This document shows, piece after piece, positions 56,996-64,000 of a stretch of 64,000 nucleotides of DNA; within the stretch, counting starts at the first letter, position 1, and every line of letters begins with the position of its first letter. The stretch comes from Burkholderia vietnamiensis LMG 10929 (GTDB lineage Bacteria > Pseudomonadota > Gammaproteobacteria > Burkholderiales > Burkholderiaceae). Made by a program: the position numbers and the translations under genes. The notes under the pieces are model-generated. The model saw only the letters and a list, made by a program, of their open reading frames with translations, was not told the origin of the DNA and searched no databases. Location: contig NZ_CP009632.1 in assembly GCF_000959445.1 (NCBI RefSeq), positions 62,001 to 126,000 of the forward strand. The letters run 5' to 3'.

Positions 56996-57011
56996 TGGCA
57001 TGGAACCTGCA
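56996..57011 (+). promoter_or_regulatory. Sigma-54-type promoter of the exopolysaccharide operon
   Basis: TGGCATGGAACCTGCA keeps the invariant GG (56997-56998) and GC (57009-57010) with exactly 10 bp between them. It matches TGGCACG-N4-TTGCA at all but two positions. Transcription would begin near 57022, leaving a leader of about 450 nt before the first gene. Confidence 0.65.
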
Positions 57012-57471
57012 TTAAATGCCCCGTGCCGCAGTAGTTAATACCATAACGTTAGACCAACCATGAATTACACAAGCATTCCGATCACCGGCCGCGCCGTGGG
57101 GGCAAGGCGGCCGGGGCTGGGCCTTCAATCGACGGAGCAGGTCCGCTCGCGCGTCCGTTGCGGATTGCTGCGGCACGGCATGTCCGTCGCCCCATTTCGT
57201 GTTACCGAGCCGTTTTCCGCGCCTGCACATAACGGTGCGATGCGCGCTTTCGAGCAGGCTGCAGTGCGTTCAACGTCCGCATGGCCCTCGCGAATCGTGG
57301 CGTGGGTCCGCTAGTCGCGAATTCGATTTCATAAGGGCATTCGAATTAATTGATTGGTTCGCGCGAATGAATCGCATTCGCGGCGAATGTGCGATGCATC
57401 GGGATACCGAGGGCTTAACGCGTCCGGCATTTCCGTGCATGCGAAAACAGCTTGCATTGAGGAGCGCAAAA

Positions 57472-58998
57472 ATGGGCGAACTCGCTTCCATCGGTAATGC
57501 GCGCATTGCCGATTCGGATCTGCACGAACCCGGCCGCGGCGGCGCCGCCGCCGCGGTCGTGCCGGTGATCCTGGCCGGCGGCGCGGGCACGCGGCTGTGG
57601 CCGATGTCGCGCGAGCAGCATCCGAAGCAGCTGACGCAGCTCGTCGGCGACGAATCGTTGCTGGAATCGACGCTGCGTCGCGTGCGCGGTCTGTCCGCGA
57701 CCTTCGAGCTGGCCGCTGCGCAGGTGGTGTGCGGCGACGCGCATCGGCACATCACGGTGCGCCAGCTCGCGGCGAGCGAGCTGCGCGCGCAGGTGATCGT
57801 CGAGCCGGCGCGGCGCGACACGGCGCCCGCCATGACGCTCGCGGCCGAACTTGCGCGCGTGCGGCACGGCGATGCGGTGCTGGCGGTGATGCCGGCCGAT
57901 CACGCGATCGCCGATACGGCCGCGTTCGAGCGCGCGATGGAGACGGCGTTGCGCTACGCGCAGCTCGGTTGCCTCGCGACGCTCGGCGTGCGGCCGACGC
58001 ATGCCGATTCGGGCTTCGGCTATCTGCGCACCGGCATGCCGGTGGCGCTGGACGGCGCCGCGGGCGCGTTCGCGCTCGATGCGTTCGTCGAGAAGCCCGC
58101 GCCGGAAATCGCCGCGCATTACGTCGCGTCCGGGTCGCACTGGTGGAACAGCGGGATCTACGTCGTGCGCGCCAGCGTGTGGCTGCGTGCGATCGCCGCG
58201 CTTGCGCCGGAGATTCATCACGCGTGCGTCGCCGCGATCCGCGACGGCGCCGCCGCGGCGGACTGCTTCCATCCGGCCGCGCAGCCGTTCGCCGCGTGTC
58301 CGTCGAACTCGATCGACTACGCGGTGATGGAGCGGCTCTCGTCGCTCGCCGAACCGCCGGCGGCCGTCGCGGTGCCGCTCGACGCCGGCTGGTCCGATCT
58401 CGGTTCGTGGGACGCCGTGTGGGCCGCGCTCGACAAGGACGCGAACGGCAACGCCGGACGCGGGCGCGTGATGTTCGAGGACGCAGCCGCGTGCTACGCG
58501 CATTCCGAGGGCCGGCTCGTCGCGTGCGTCGGCGTCAGCAACGTGGCGGTGGTCGAGACGCCCGATGCGGTGCTGGTGGTGAACCGCGAGCAGGTTCAGG
58601 GCGTCAAGTCGCTGGTGGCACGGATCAAGGCCGAACGCGGCGCGGAAGCCGACACGCATCGGCTGGTGCGGCGTCCGTGGGGCTGTTACGACTCGGTCGA
58701 TCGCGGCGAGCGCTTTCAGGTGAAGCGGATCGTCGTCGATCCGGGCGCGCGTCTGTCGTTGCAGATGCATCACCATCGCGCCGAACACTGGACCGTCGTG
58801 AAAGGCACCGCGGCCGTCACGCGCGGCGACGAGCAGTTCCTGCTCGGCGAGAACGAATCGATGTACATCCCGATGGGCGTGCGCCACCGGCTCGAAAACC
58901 CGGGGCGGCTGCCGCTGGAAATCATCGAAGTGCAGACCGGCAGCTATCTCGGCGAAGACGACATCGTCCGCTTCGACGACGCCTACGGACGCGTGTGA
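57472..58998 (+). CDS. manC: Bifunctional mannose-1-phosphate guanylyltransferase / mannose-6-phosphate isomerase
   Basis: Product of 508 residues from ATG 57472 behind GAGGAGCG. The N-terminal nucleotidyltransferase has the pyrophosphorylase loop GGAGTRLWPMSREQHPKQ (about 32-49) and VMPADHAI. The C-terminal cupin has RPWGCYDSVDRGERFQVKRI and PGARLSLQMHHHRAEHWTVV, the metal-binding isomerase centre. It makes GDP-mannose for exopolysaccharide, like BceA of the cepacian pathway. It is the first gene of the operon and has a longer N-terminus than typical homologues (about 25 extra residues). The frame is open to 57199 but the ribosome-binding site fixes the start. Confidence 0.92.
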   Translation: MGELASIGNARIADSDLHEPGRGGAAAAVVPVILAGGAGTRLWPMSREQHPKQLTQLVGDESLLESTLRRVRGLSATFELAAAQVVCGDAHRHITVRQLAASELRAQVIVEPARRDTAPAMTLAAELARVRHGDAVLAVMPADHAIADTAAFERAMETALRYAQLGCLATLGVRPTHADSGFGYLRTGMPVALDGAAGAFALDAFVEKPAPEIAAHYVASGSHWWNSGIYVVRASVWLRAIAALAPEIHHACVAAIRDGAAAADCFHPAAQPFAACPSNSIDYAVMERLSSLAEPPAAVAVPLDAGWSDLGSWDAVWAALDKDANGNAGRGRVMFEDAAACYAHSEGRLVACVGVSNVAVVETPDAVLVVNREQVQGVKSLVARIKAERGAEADTHRLVRRPWGCYDSVDRGERFQVKRIVVDPGARLSLQMHHHRAEHWTVVKGTAAVTRGDEQFLLGENESMYIPMGVRHRLENPGRLPLEIIEVQTGSYLGEDDIVRFDDAYGRV

Positions 58999-59039
58999 CC
59001 GCGATTGCGGCGCGCTCGTGCGCCGCGTGGAGAAAGCCC

Positions 59040-60410
59040 ATGTTTGGAGTTCAGTCGATGGTGGCGCGCGTGCTCGACGCGGTGGTCGTGGTGGCCGCGG
59101 CGGCCGTCGCGTCGCATGTGCGCTTCGCCGATGACCCGCTCGGCCGATCCGACGCGATGGTCGTGCCGTTCGTCGTGATGCTGACGCTCGCCGTGTTTCC
59201 AGCCTTGCAGGTGTATCAGTCGTGGCGCGGGCGCTCGTGGATCGCGATGATCAGCCGCATCAGCGCCGCGTGGATCGCGGTGCAGGCCTGCAACCTGGTG
59301 CTGCTGTTCGCGCTGCATCGGGCCGATCAGGTGTCGCGCCTGTGGTTCGCGTACTGGACCGGCATCGCCGGATGTGGATTCATCGCGATGCGCATGCTCG
59401 CGTATGCGATGCTCGCGCGCGTCAGGCATGCGGGCCTGAACCTGCGCAAGGTGGCGATCGTCGGCAGCGGCGCCTATGCGGTGCGCGTGATCGAGACGCT
59501 CGCGCTGTCGCCCGCGAGCGGCTTTCGCCCGGTGCTGTTCCACGATCCGGCCGGCGCGTCCAACGGCGTGCTTCCGGCGATCACCGACTTCGCCGCGTTC
59601 GCCGCGGCCGTGCGCGCCGAAGCGGCCACCGAAATCTGGCTCGCCGTGCCGATCTGCGAGGAGCGCACGATCCGGCGCGTGTTGAAGGCGTTCGGCGACG
59701 ACCTCGTCAACATCCGCTTCATGCCGGACATGCGCAGCATTGCGTGGCTCGGCGGCACGATGATGGATCTGGTCGGGATGCCCGCGATCAATCTGGTCGC
59801 GTCGCCGATGTCGCATCGCGCGCTGCTGCAGAAGGCGCTGTTCGACCGCGTGTTCGCGGCGGCGGCGCTCGTCGCGCTCGCGCCGCTGCTTGGCGCGATC
59901 GCCGTCGCGGTGAAGCTGTCGTCGCCGGGCCCGGTGCTGTTTATGCAGTATCGGAAAGGCGCGGACGGCCGCGTCTTCCGCATCTACAAGTTCCGCACCA
60001 TGCGCGTACACGCCGACCCGGCCGGCGTCGTGCGTCAGGCCACGCGCGGCGATGCGCGCATCACGCGGGTCGGCGCATTCCTGCGCCGCACGAGCCTCGA
60101 CGAACTGCCGCAGTTCTTCAACGTGCTGCGCGGCGACATGTCGGTCGTCGGGCCGCGGCCGCATGCGATCGAGCACGACGATCTGTACCGGCCGCTCGTC
60201 GACGGCTACATCCATCGCTACCGGATCAAGCCCGGTATCACCGGCTGGGCGCAGGTCAACGGCTATCGCGGCGAAACCGACCAACTCGACAAGATGGTCG
60301 GGCGCGTCCAGCACGACCTCTATTACCTGCGCAACTGGTCCTTCGGGCTCGACATGCGAATCGTCGCGGCCACGGTGCTGAAGGGCTTCGTGCATCCGAA
60401 CGCGTACTGA
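59040..60410 (+). CDS. Undecaprenyl-phosphate sugar phosphotransferase (WbaP/BceB type)
   Basis: Product of 456 residues. About four or five N-terminal helices are followed by a CoA-binding-like cytoplasmic domain (KVAIVGSGAYAVRVIETL), another hydrophobic segment (FAAAALVALAPLLGAIAVAV) and the catalytic bacterial-transferase domain with FMQYRKGADGRVFRIYKFRT, RRTSLDELPQFFNVL and GDMSVVGPRP. It loads the first hexose-1-phosphate, usually glucose, onto undecaprenyl phosphate and so starts each repeat unit. Position after the GDP-mannose enzyme matches bceA-bceB, but no UDP-glucose dehydrogenase follows here as it does in the bce cluster. Confidence 0.9.
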   Translation: MFGVQSMVARVLDAVVVVAAAAVASHVRFADDPLGRSDAMVVPFVVMLTLAVFPALQVYQSWRGRSWIAMISRISAAWIAVQACNLVLLFALHRADQVSRLWFAYWTGIAGCGFIAMRMLAYAMLARVRHAGLNLRKVAIVGSGAYAVRVIETLALSPASGFRPVLFHDPAGASNGVLPAITDFAAFAAAVRAEAATEIWLAVPICEERTIRRVLKAFGDDLVNIRFMPDMRSIAWLGGTMMDLVGMPAINLVASPMSHRALLQKALFDRVFAAAALVALAPLLGAIAVAVKLSSPGPVLFMQYRKGADGRVFRIYKFRTMRVHADPAGVVRQATRGDARITRVGAFLRRTSLDELPQFFNVLRGDMSVVGPRPHAIEHDDLYRPLVDGYIHRYRIKPGITGWAQVNGYRGETDQLDKMVGRVQHDLYYLRNWSFGLDMRIVAATVLKGFVHPNAY

Positions 60411-60418
60411 GGCCGCCC

Positions 60419-60871
60419 ATGATCGAACGCATTCTGATCGTTTGCGACGGCAACGCGTGCCGCAGCCCGATGGCGAGCGCGATGCTCGCGCGGGCGCTGC
60501 CGTTCATCCAGGTGCGCAGCGCGGGACTGATCGCGCTGGCCGGGCGGCCCGCCGCGCAGGCCGCGATCGACGCGATGCGCGCGCGTGGCTTCGACCTCAC
60601 GCCGCATATCGCGCAGCCCGTGCATCTGGGCCACGTGCGCGCCTCGCAGCTGATTCTCGCGATGACGCTCGTCCAGTGCCGCGAAATCGAACGCCGCTAT
60701 CCGTTTGCGCGCGGCCGCGTGTTCCAGCTCGACCACGCGACCAAGCGCGATATCGAGGATCCGGTCGGCAAGTCGGCGGACGTGTTCGACGCCGTGGCCG
60801 CCCATATCGAGCGCGCGGTCGCGCAGTGGATCGCACGCATTCCGGCCGCCGCCGCACATGGAGGCGCGTGA
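60419..60871 (+). CDS. Low-molecular-weight protein tyrosine phosphatase (Wzb type)
   Basis: Product of 150 residues. The P-loop is C9-DGNAC-R15-S, the CX5R signature, and the general acid lies in DIEDPVGKS, a DP motif. Such enzymes dephosphorylate the Tyr-rich tail of the Wzc-type kinase and thereby tune polymer export. The partner Wzc-like gene starts at 62639 in the same operon. Its stop overlaps the next start as TGATG-type coupling. Confidence 0.9.
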   Translation: MIERILIVCDGNACRSPMASAMLARALPFIQVRSAGLIALAGRPAAQAAIDAMRARGFDLTPHIAQPVHLGHVRASQLILAMTLVQCREIERRYPFARGRVFQLDHATKRDIEDPVGKSADVFDAVAAHIERAVAQWIARIPAAAAHGGA

Positions 60872-61263
60872 TGCGACGGCGCGCGCTGCGGTTCGCGATG
60901 CTCGCGTGCGCGATCGGCGCAGCGGCGCCGCACGGCGGTGCGTGTGCGGCCGCTGCGCTGACGGTGTCCGCGCGTGGGCTCGCCGGCCTCGCGAACGTCG
61001 CGCCGTCGCGCGCGGATGGCCTGCGTGGCGCGCGTGCAAAGCCGGCGGCCGCGTCCGGCGTTGCCGTGCCGGCAGCCGGCGATTACGCGCTGCTGCCGAT
61101 CGAGCGGCGCATGCGTGCGTTCTCGCTCGACGCGCCCGACCTGCCGGGCGTGCCGCGCGCCGGCCACGCGCGCCGCGTCGCGGTTCCGACTCGCGGCGCG
61201 CAGGACGGTGCGCGCGACGACTGGCCCGGCCTCGCGCCACCGTGGGCTCGCTCGCCATGGTGA
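60871..61263 (+). CDS. Hypothetical secreted protein in the exopolysaccharide operon
   Basis: Product of 130 residues. The N-terminus [20 protein letters not shown] looks like a signal peptide with a possible cleavage after the Ala-rich stretch near residue 30. The mature part is rich in Ala, Arg, Gly and Pro and shows no family motif. Translational overlap with the phosphatase gene supports it being real. It could be a periplasmic accessory protein; no function is claimed. Confidence 0.5.
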   Translation: MRRRALRFAMLACAIGAAAPHGGACAAAALTVSARGLAGLANVAPSRADGLRGARAKPAAASGVAVPAAGDYALLPIERRMRAFSLDAPDLPGVPRAGHARRVAVPTRGAQDGARDDWPGLAPPWARSPW

Positions 61264-61381
61264 CCGACCGCAACGCATGCGAGCGGCGCGCACGGACGCT
61301 CGCCGTCGCGCAACGAAACGAGAGCCGCCGTGCGCCTGCTGCCGCGACGGACGCAACGACAGCCCGACATACGAGGCCGCA

Positions 61382-62584
61382 ATGAATCGAGCATCAGACG
61401 TTGTATCGACCGCAGGCCGTTGGGGCCGCCGAGGCCGACCGGGCCGTTGGGGCCGCGCGCTGGCGCCGCTCGCGCTGTCCGTTGTCGTGGCCGGCTGCGC
61501 GGTCGCACCGGGCATGCGGATGAACGACGCGCCGGCCCTTCAGCTGAGCAGTGCGCGCAACGGCGAGCCGGCGCGGGCGCTCGACGTGCCGATCCGCGAG
61601 ATCGACGTCGACCTGCTGCAGCGGATGCGCGACGGCGACGGCGGCGACGCCGGCGACCGGTCGGCGAACGTCGATGCGCTGCTGGCCGAGCGTGGGAAGG
61701 GCGGTTACCGCATCGGCGCGGGCGACGTGCTGCAGATCACGGTGTGGGACCACCCGGAGCTGTCCGCGGCGGCGCCGACCACCCAGACGTCGTCGACGCA
61801 ACGGCCGAGCGACCCGGTCGGTGGCTTCGTCGTCGACGAGAACGGCAGCGTGCAGTTTCCGTATGTCGGCACGGTCGCGGTTACAGGCAGGACGACGACC
61901 GAGGTGCGCGATGCGTTCCGCGTCTCGCTCGCGAAAACGTTCCGCGATCCGCAGGTCACCGTGCGCGTCACGTCGTACCGGAGCCAGCAGGTCTACGTCG
62001 AAGGCGAGGTGCGCAATCCCGGCAACCAGCCGATCAACGACGTGCCGATGACGCTCATCGAGGCGCTCGATCGTGCGGGCGGCCTGCAGCCCACCGCCGA
62101 CCGCAGCCGGATCGAGCTGCTGCGCGGCGACGCGCGCTACGTGCTCGACCTGTCGCGGCTCGTCGCGCGGCGGATCGACCCGGCGCGCATCCTGCTGCGC
62201 AATCGCGACGTGCTGCGCGTGCAGTCGCGCGAGGACAGCGGCGCATACGTGATGGGCGAGGTCACGAAGCCGACGCTCGCGCTACCGCTGCGCGACGGGT
62301 CGCTCACGCTCGGCGACGCGTTGCAGCAGGCCGGCAGCTTCAACAGCGGCACGGCCGACACCGCGCAGGTGTACGTGATCCGCGCGCGCGGCTCGCGTAC
62401 GCCGGACGTGTTCCATCTCGACGCGAAGTCGCCGGTCGCGATGGTCCTCGCGAACGACTTCAGGCTCGCGCCGAAGGACGTCGTCTATGTCGACGGCAAC
62501 GGCCTCGTGCGCTTCAGCCGCGTGCTGTCGCTGCTGCTGCCCGCGATCAATGCCGGCATGACCGGCGCGCTTGTCGCGAAATGA
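61382..62584 (+). CDS. Outer-membrane polysaccharide export lipoprotein (Wza/BceE type)
   Basis: Product of 400 residues from ATG 61382. A twin-Arg-like basic N-terminus is followed by a lipobox VAGC with Cys39, then the PES domain ([38 protein letters not shown]) and two SLBB-type domains ([37 protein letters not shown]). These proteins form the octameric channel that exports capsule or exopolysaccharide. The frame is open upstream to 60974 but overlaps the preceding gene. Confidence 0.9.
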   Translation: MNRASDVVSTAGRWGRRGRPGRWGRALAPLALSVVVAGCAVAPGMRMNDAPALQLSSARNGEPARALDVPIREIDVDLLQRMRDGDGGDAGDRSANVDALLAERGKGGYRIGAGDVLQITVWDHPELSAAAPTTQTSSTQRPSDPVGGFVVDENGSVQFPYVGTVAVTGRTTTEVRDAFRVSLAKTFRDPQVTVRVTSYRSQQVYVEGEVRNPGNQPINDVPMTLIEALDRAGGLQPTADRSRIELLRGDARYVLDLSRLVARRIDPARILLRNRDVLRVQSREDSGAYVMGEVTKPTLALPLRDGSLTLGDALQQAGSFNSGTADTAQVYVIRARGSRTPDVFHLDAKSPVAMVLANDFRLAPKDVVYVDGNGLVRFSRVLSLLLPAINAGMTGALVAK

Positions 62585-62638
62585 GCGCCCGCCGCGTCGC
62601 AGCGACCGCGCTGTAACCCGATAGACACTGGATTCGCC

Positions 62639-64000
62639 ATGAACGACCTCTCCGAAGCACGGCTCTACGACGCGGCGTTGTACGACGATGCGCCGCTCTC
62701 GTCCTACGTCGACATCGTGCTGGCGCGCTGGCGCCTCGTGCTCGGCATCGCGGCCGGCGTGTTCCTGCTGGGCCTGCTGTACGCGGTGTTCGCGACGCCG
62801 GTGTATCGGGTCGACGCGACGATCCAGGTCAACGAATCGACCGCCGCCGGCAACTCGCCGCTGCACGACATCGCGGCGCTGCTCGACAACGGCAGCACGA
62901 CCGCCGCCGAACTCGAGCTCGTGCGTGCGCGCATGGTGATCGACGCGGTCGTCACCAAGCAGCATCTGAACCTCGTCGCCGAGCCGCGCTATGTCCCGCT
63001 GATCGGCCGCTGGGTCGCGCGCCGCTATCGCGGCGAAGGCATCGCGCCGCCGCTGTGGGGCCTGTCGCGCTTCGCGTGGGGCGGCGAGCGGTTCGACGTC
63101 GCGACGTTCGAGACGGCCGGCGCGACGAGCCACGACGGCGTCGATGCGCTGGACGGGCTGTGGTTCACCGTGACCGCGCTGGACGGCGGCCGCTACATGC
63201 TGCGGGACGACGACGACGCCATCGTGCTGAGCGGCGCGGTCGGCGCACCGGCGCATGGCGAGTACCAGGGCAAGCCGCTGACGCTGCTGGTCGCGGCGCT
63301 CGACGCGCGCCCCGGCACGACGTTCCGGCTCAAGCGCATCCCGCAGATCGAGGCCGTCGCGCAACTGCAGGACGATCTGAGCGTCGAGGAAAAGGCGAAG
63401 CAGTCGGGGATCCTGTCGGTCACGCTCGAGGGCGACGACAAGGTGCGCATCAGGGAGATCCTGAAGGCGGTGGTGGACGGCTACGTCGCGCAGAACCGCG
63501 ACTACCGGAGCAAGGAGGCGGCCGCCACGCTCGAGTCGCTGAAGATCAGCATGCCGGCGGTCGAGCAGACGCTGAAGGACGCCGAGGAGCGCTACGCGAA
63601 GTTCCGCGCGCGCACGCGCACGGTCGATCTCGACGAGCAGGGCAAGCTGCTGCTCGGCCAGGAAGTCGACATCGACACGCGCATGCTCGAACTCAAGCAA
63701 AGGCGCGTCGACCTGATCGCGCGCTTCGCCGACGGTCATCCGGCCGTGCAGGCGCTCGATGCGAACCTCGCCGAACTCGCGGGCAAGGCGGCGGAACTGC
63801 GCACGCGCGAAGCGAGGCTGCCCGATACGGAGCGCGAGGGCCTCGCGGTGCTGCGCGACGTGCGCGTGAACACCGAGCTGTACACCAACCTGCTCAACAC
63901 CGCGCAGCAGCTGAACATCGCGAAGCAGAGCGAGATCGGCAACGTCCGCGCGGTCGACCAGCCGGTGCTGCCGGTGAAGCCGGTCAAGCCCAAGCGCTTG
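62639..64000 (+). CDS. Wzc/BceF-type chain-length and export protein, 3'-truncated by the window edge
   Basis: Starts at ATG 62639 (MNDLSEARLYDAALYDDAPL); 454 residues are visible and the frame is open at the window end. The N-terminal Wzz domain has one membrane helix (LVLGIAAGVFLLGLLYAVF), then VYRVDATIQVNESTAAGNS. A long coiled-coil region covers about 280-420, followed by PVLPVKPVKPKRL, where the second helix and the Tyr-kinase domain would begin. The kinase part is outside the window. It pairs with the phosphatase at 60419-60871 and the export lipoprotein just upstream. Confidence 0.9.
   Translation, partial: MNDLSEARLYDAALYDDAPLSSYVDIVLARWRLVLGIAAGVFLLGLLYAVFATPVYRVDATIQVNESTAAGNSPLHDIAALLDNGSTTAAELELVRARMVIDAVVTKQHLNLVAEPRYVPLIGRWVARRYRGEGIAPPLWGLSRFAWGGERFDVATFETAGATSHDGVDALDGLWFTVTALDGGRYMLRDDDDAIVLSGAVGAPAHGEYQGKPLTLLVAALDARPGTTFRLKRIPQIEAVAQLQDDLSVEEKAKQSGILSVTLEGDDKVRIREILKAVVDGYVAQNRDYRSKEAAATLESLKISMPAVEQTLKDAEERYAKFRARTRTVDLDEQGKLLLGQEVDIDTRMLELKQRRVDLIARFADGHPAVQALDANLAELAGKAAELRTREARLPDTEREGLAVLRDVRVNTELYTNLLNTAQQLNIAKQSEIGNVRAVDQPVLPVKPVKPKRL

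Larger units (their letters stand above)
56536..57471. other. Long AT-rich regulatory region between tcuR and the exopolysaccharide operon
   Basis: About 940 bp without a supportable gene. It contains two copies of TTCATGGATGAA (56721-56732 and 56762-56773), a cluster of GTTACG-type palindromes (56829-56867), a sigma-54-type promoter (56996-57011), a TAACGTTA palindrome at about 57044-57051 and a leader of about 450 nt with a hairpin GCGAATG-N5-CATTCGC (57363-57381). A short open frame at 57060-57314 lacks a ribosome-binding site. Confidence 0.65.

Noticed and set aside
57060..57314. Small 84-codon gene in the exopolysaccharide leader
   Set aside because: No ribosome-binding site and Arg/Pro-rich composition. 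It could be a leader peptide but nothing supports it.

Overview
The window is about 64 kb of high-GC DNA with the gene content and codon habits of a Burkholderia cepacia complex replicon, probably one of the secondary chromosomes. Supporting signs are porins of the Burkholderia type, a tcuRABC cluster, guanidine riboswitches and a cepacian-like exopolysaccharide operon. No rRNA, tRNA or CRISPR array was seen. Genus-level assignment is inference from gene content only.

Region 1 (1-6.1 kb) is a lower-GC accessory segment. It holds the tail of an arsenic-associated island (a DUF2703 gene and arsO), an IS3-family element of the IS2 group, a mazEF-type toxin-antitoxin pair with an operator-like promoter, five small unrecognised genes, and remnants of a second IS and of a YhcG/DUF1016 nuclease at the junction with core-like DNA.

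Region 2 (6.3-12 kb) is a polar-amino-acid ABC importer, a histidine-ammonia-lyase homologue that lacks the Ala-Ser-Gly triad needed to build the MIO cofactor, and a HutC-type regulator. The best explanation is an ergothioneine uptake and cleavage operon (ergothionase) rather than a histidine operon.

Region 3 (12-23.2 kb) is a guanidine-utilisation locus. Two oppositely oriented guanidine-I (ykkC) riboswitches control a binding protein on one side and, on the other, two DUF1989 proteins, a urea/guanidine carboxylase, allophanate hydrolase and the rest of the ABC importer.

Region 4 (23.2-36.6 kb) is a nine-gene catabolic operon of unknown substrate (TPP enzyme, SDR-like protein with a lost active site, seven-Asp-box propeller, VOC protein, DUF1185, alpha/beta hydrolase, FAD hydroxylase, NIPSNAP, semialdehyde dehydrogenase). 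An IclR regulator and two porins follow. A palindrome around CCCG-N5-CGGG sits inside its promoter and recurs near two other loci of the window.

Region 5 (36.7-45.5 kb) has a cytochrome b561, an aminotransferase and aldehyde dehydrogenase pair, an APC permease, an AraC regulator and an MFS transporter. An identical 21-bp element lies upstream of both the dehydrogenase and the permease.

Region 6 (45.5-51.5 kb) is a xylonate-type locus (XylX-like, XylD, LacI regulator, MFS) with GTTACCGGTAAC operators. Region 7 (51.5-56.5 kb) is tcuRABC for tricarballylate. Region 8 (56.5-64 kb) is the start of an exopolysaccharide operon behind a sigma-54-type promoter with upstream palindromes; it runs off the end of the window.
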